From Limnohabitans sp. (GTDB taxonomy: Bacteria > Planctomycetota > Phycisphaerae > Phycisphaerales > SM1A02), in assembly GCA_030054275.1 (NCBI GenBank), contig JASGCF010000079.1:1410-6823 (forward strand): a stretch of DNA of 5,414 nucleotides. Direction: 5' to 3'. The notes under the pieces are model-generated. The model did not search any database. It worked only from the letters and a program-made list of their open reading frames with translations, and had not been told where the DNA came from. Position numbers and translations under genes: made by a program. Positions 5,289 to 5,414 of the stretch are shown here, piece by piece; position 1 is the stretch's first letter; every line of letters begins with the position of its first letter.

Positions 5289-5414
5289 AAACGGTGCCGA
5301 CGAGCTCGCGGGTACGAGCGGGTACAAGCGGGTCGCTGCCTGACACCGGCGTCGGCTCGCGCAACATCAGACGCCGCACGATCTTCCACGCCGCGCGTGC
5401 GGTGCCGGGTACGT
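5289..5414. repeat. 187-bp-period direct repeat, copy 2 (cut by window end)
   Basis: Second copy of the element, still matching at the last base of the window, so the copy and perhaps further copies continue outside. The joint before it (5273-5288) contains GAAATGGTGCTGA at 5275-5287, a decayed form of the GAAACGGTGCCGA that opens copy 2 (5288-5300), differing by two C-to-T changes. The element edge itself therefore appears duplicated. Confidence 0.93.

Noticed and set aside
4228..5379. 383-codon minus-strand open frame opposite asnS
   Set aside because: It is antisense to a certain gene, runs through the terminal repeat, and has arginine/histidine-rich low-order composition; high GC makes such frames common.
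5102..5414. CRISPR array
   Set aside because: The repeat unit is long (187-bp period), with internal inverted modules and near-identical content between copies; there are no short repeats separated by unique spacers.

Overview
The window looks like a stretch of a high-GC bacterial chromosome. The best guess is a planctomycete, probably close to the Phycisphaerae. This placement is an inference from the style of the GroEL/GroES sequences (a GroEL with an acidic/histidine tail instead of a Gly-Gly-Met tail), the weak Shine-Dalgarno sites and the loose spacers. No 16S or other marker is present to confirm it.

Minus strand, from right to left: a possible small gene (3562-3272) overlaps by four bases (GTGA) the start of a degenerate response-regulator receiver protein (3275-2706). 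Then come groES (2608-2318), an unrecognised 69-residue protein (2282-2073) and groEL (1920-289). A near-perfect Rho-independent terminator (227-194) closes the set. GroES and GroEL form the chaperonin folding cage. The small gene between them is unusual, because groES and groEL are normally directly adjacent. No CIRCE operator is visible. The groEL leader is instead long (152 nt), with an 18-nt direct repeat and a strong hairpin.

Plus strand: asnS (3679-5100) encodes a complete asparaginyl-tRNA synthetase very like the E. coli enzyme. It reads away from the chaperonin cluster, so the stretch just upstream is a divergent control region.

Right end (5101-5414): no gene. It holds a repeat with 11-bp inverted ends that starts two bases after the asnS stop and begins again 187 bp later, with 123 of 126 comparable positions identical by hand alignment. 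It resembles a non-autonomous, REP/BIME-like palindromic element. The array runs off the window. Left end (1-193): no gene, but a bulged hairpin and a three-copy 14-bp tandem repeat.

A recurring pattern is that several spacers carry their own short tandem duplication (14, 19, 13 and 187 bp periods). The least ordinary parts are the intercalated 69-residue gene, the receiver-like protein lacking most catalytic residues, the structured groEL leader and the terminal repeat. I do not see a clear new defence or mobile system.
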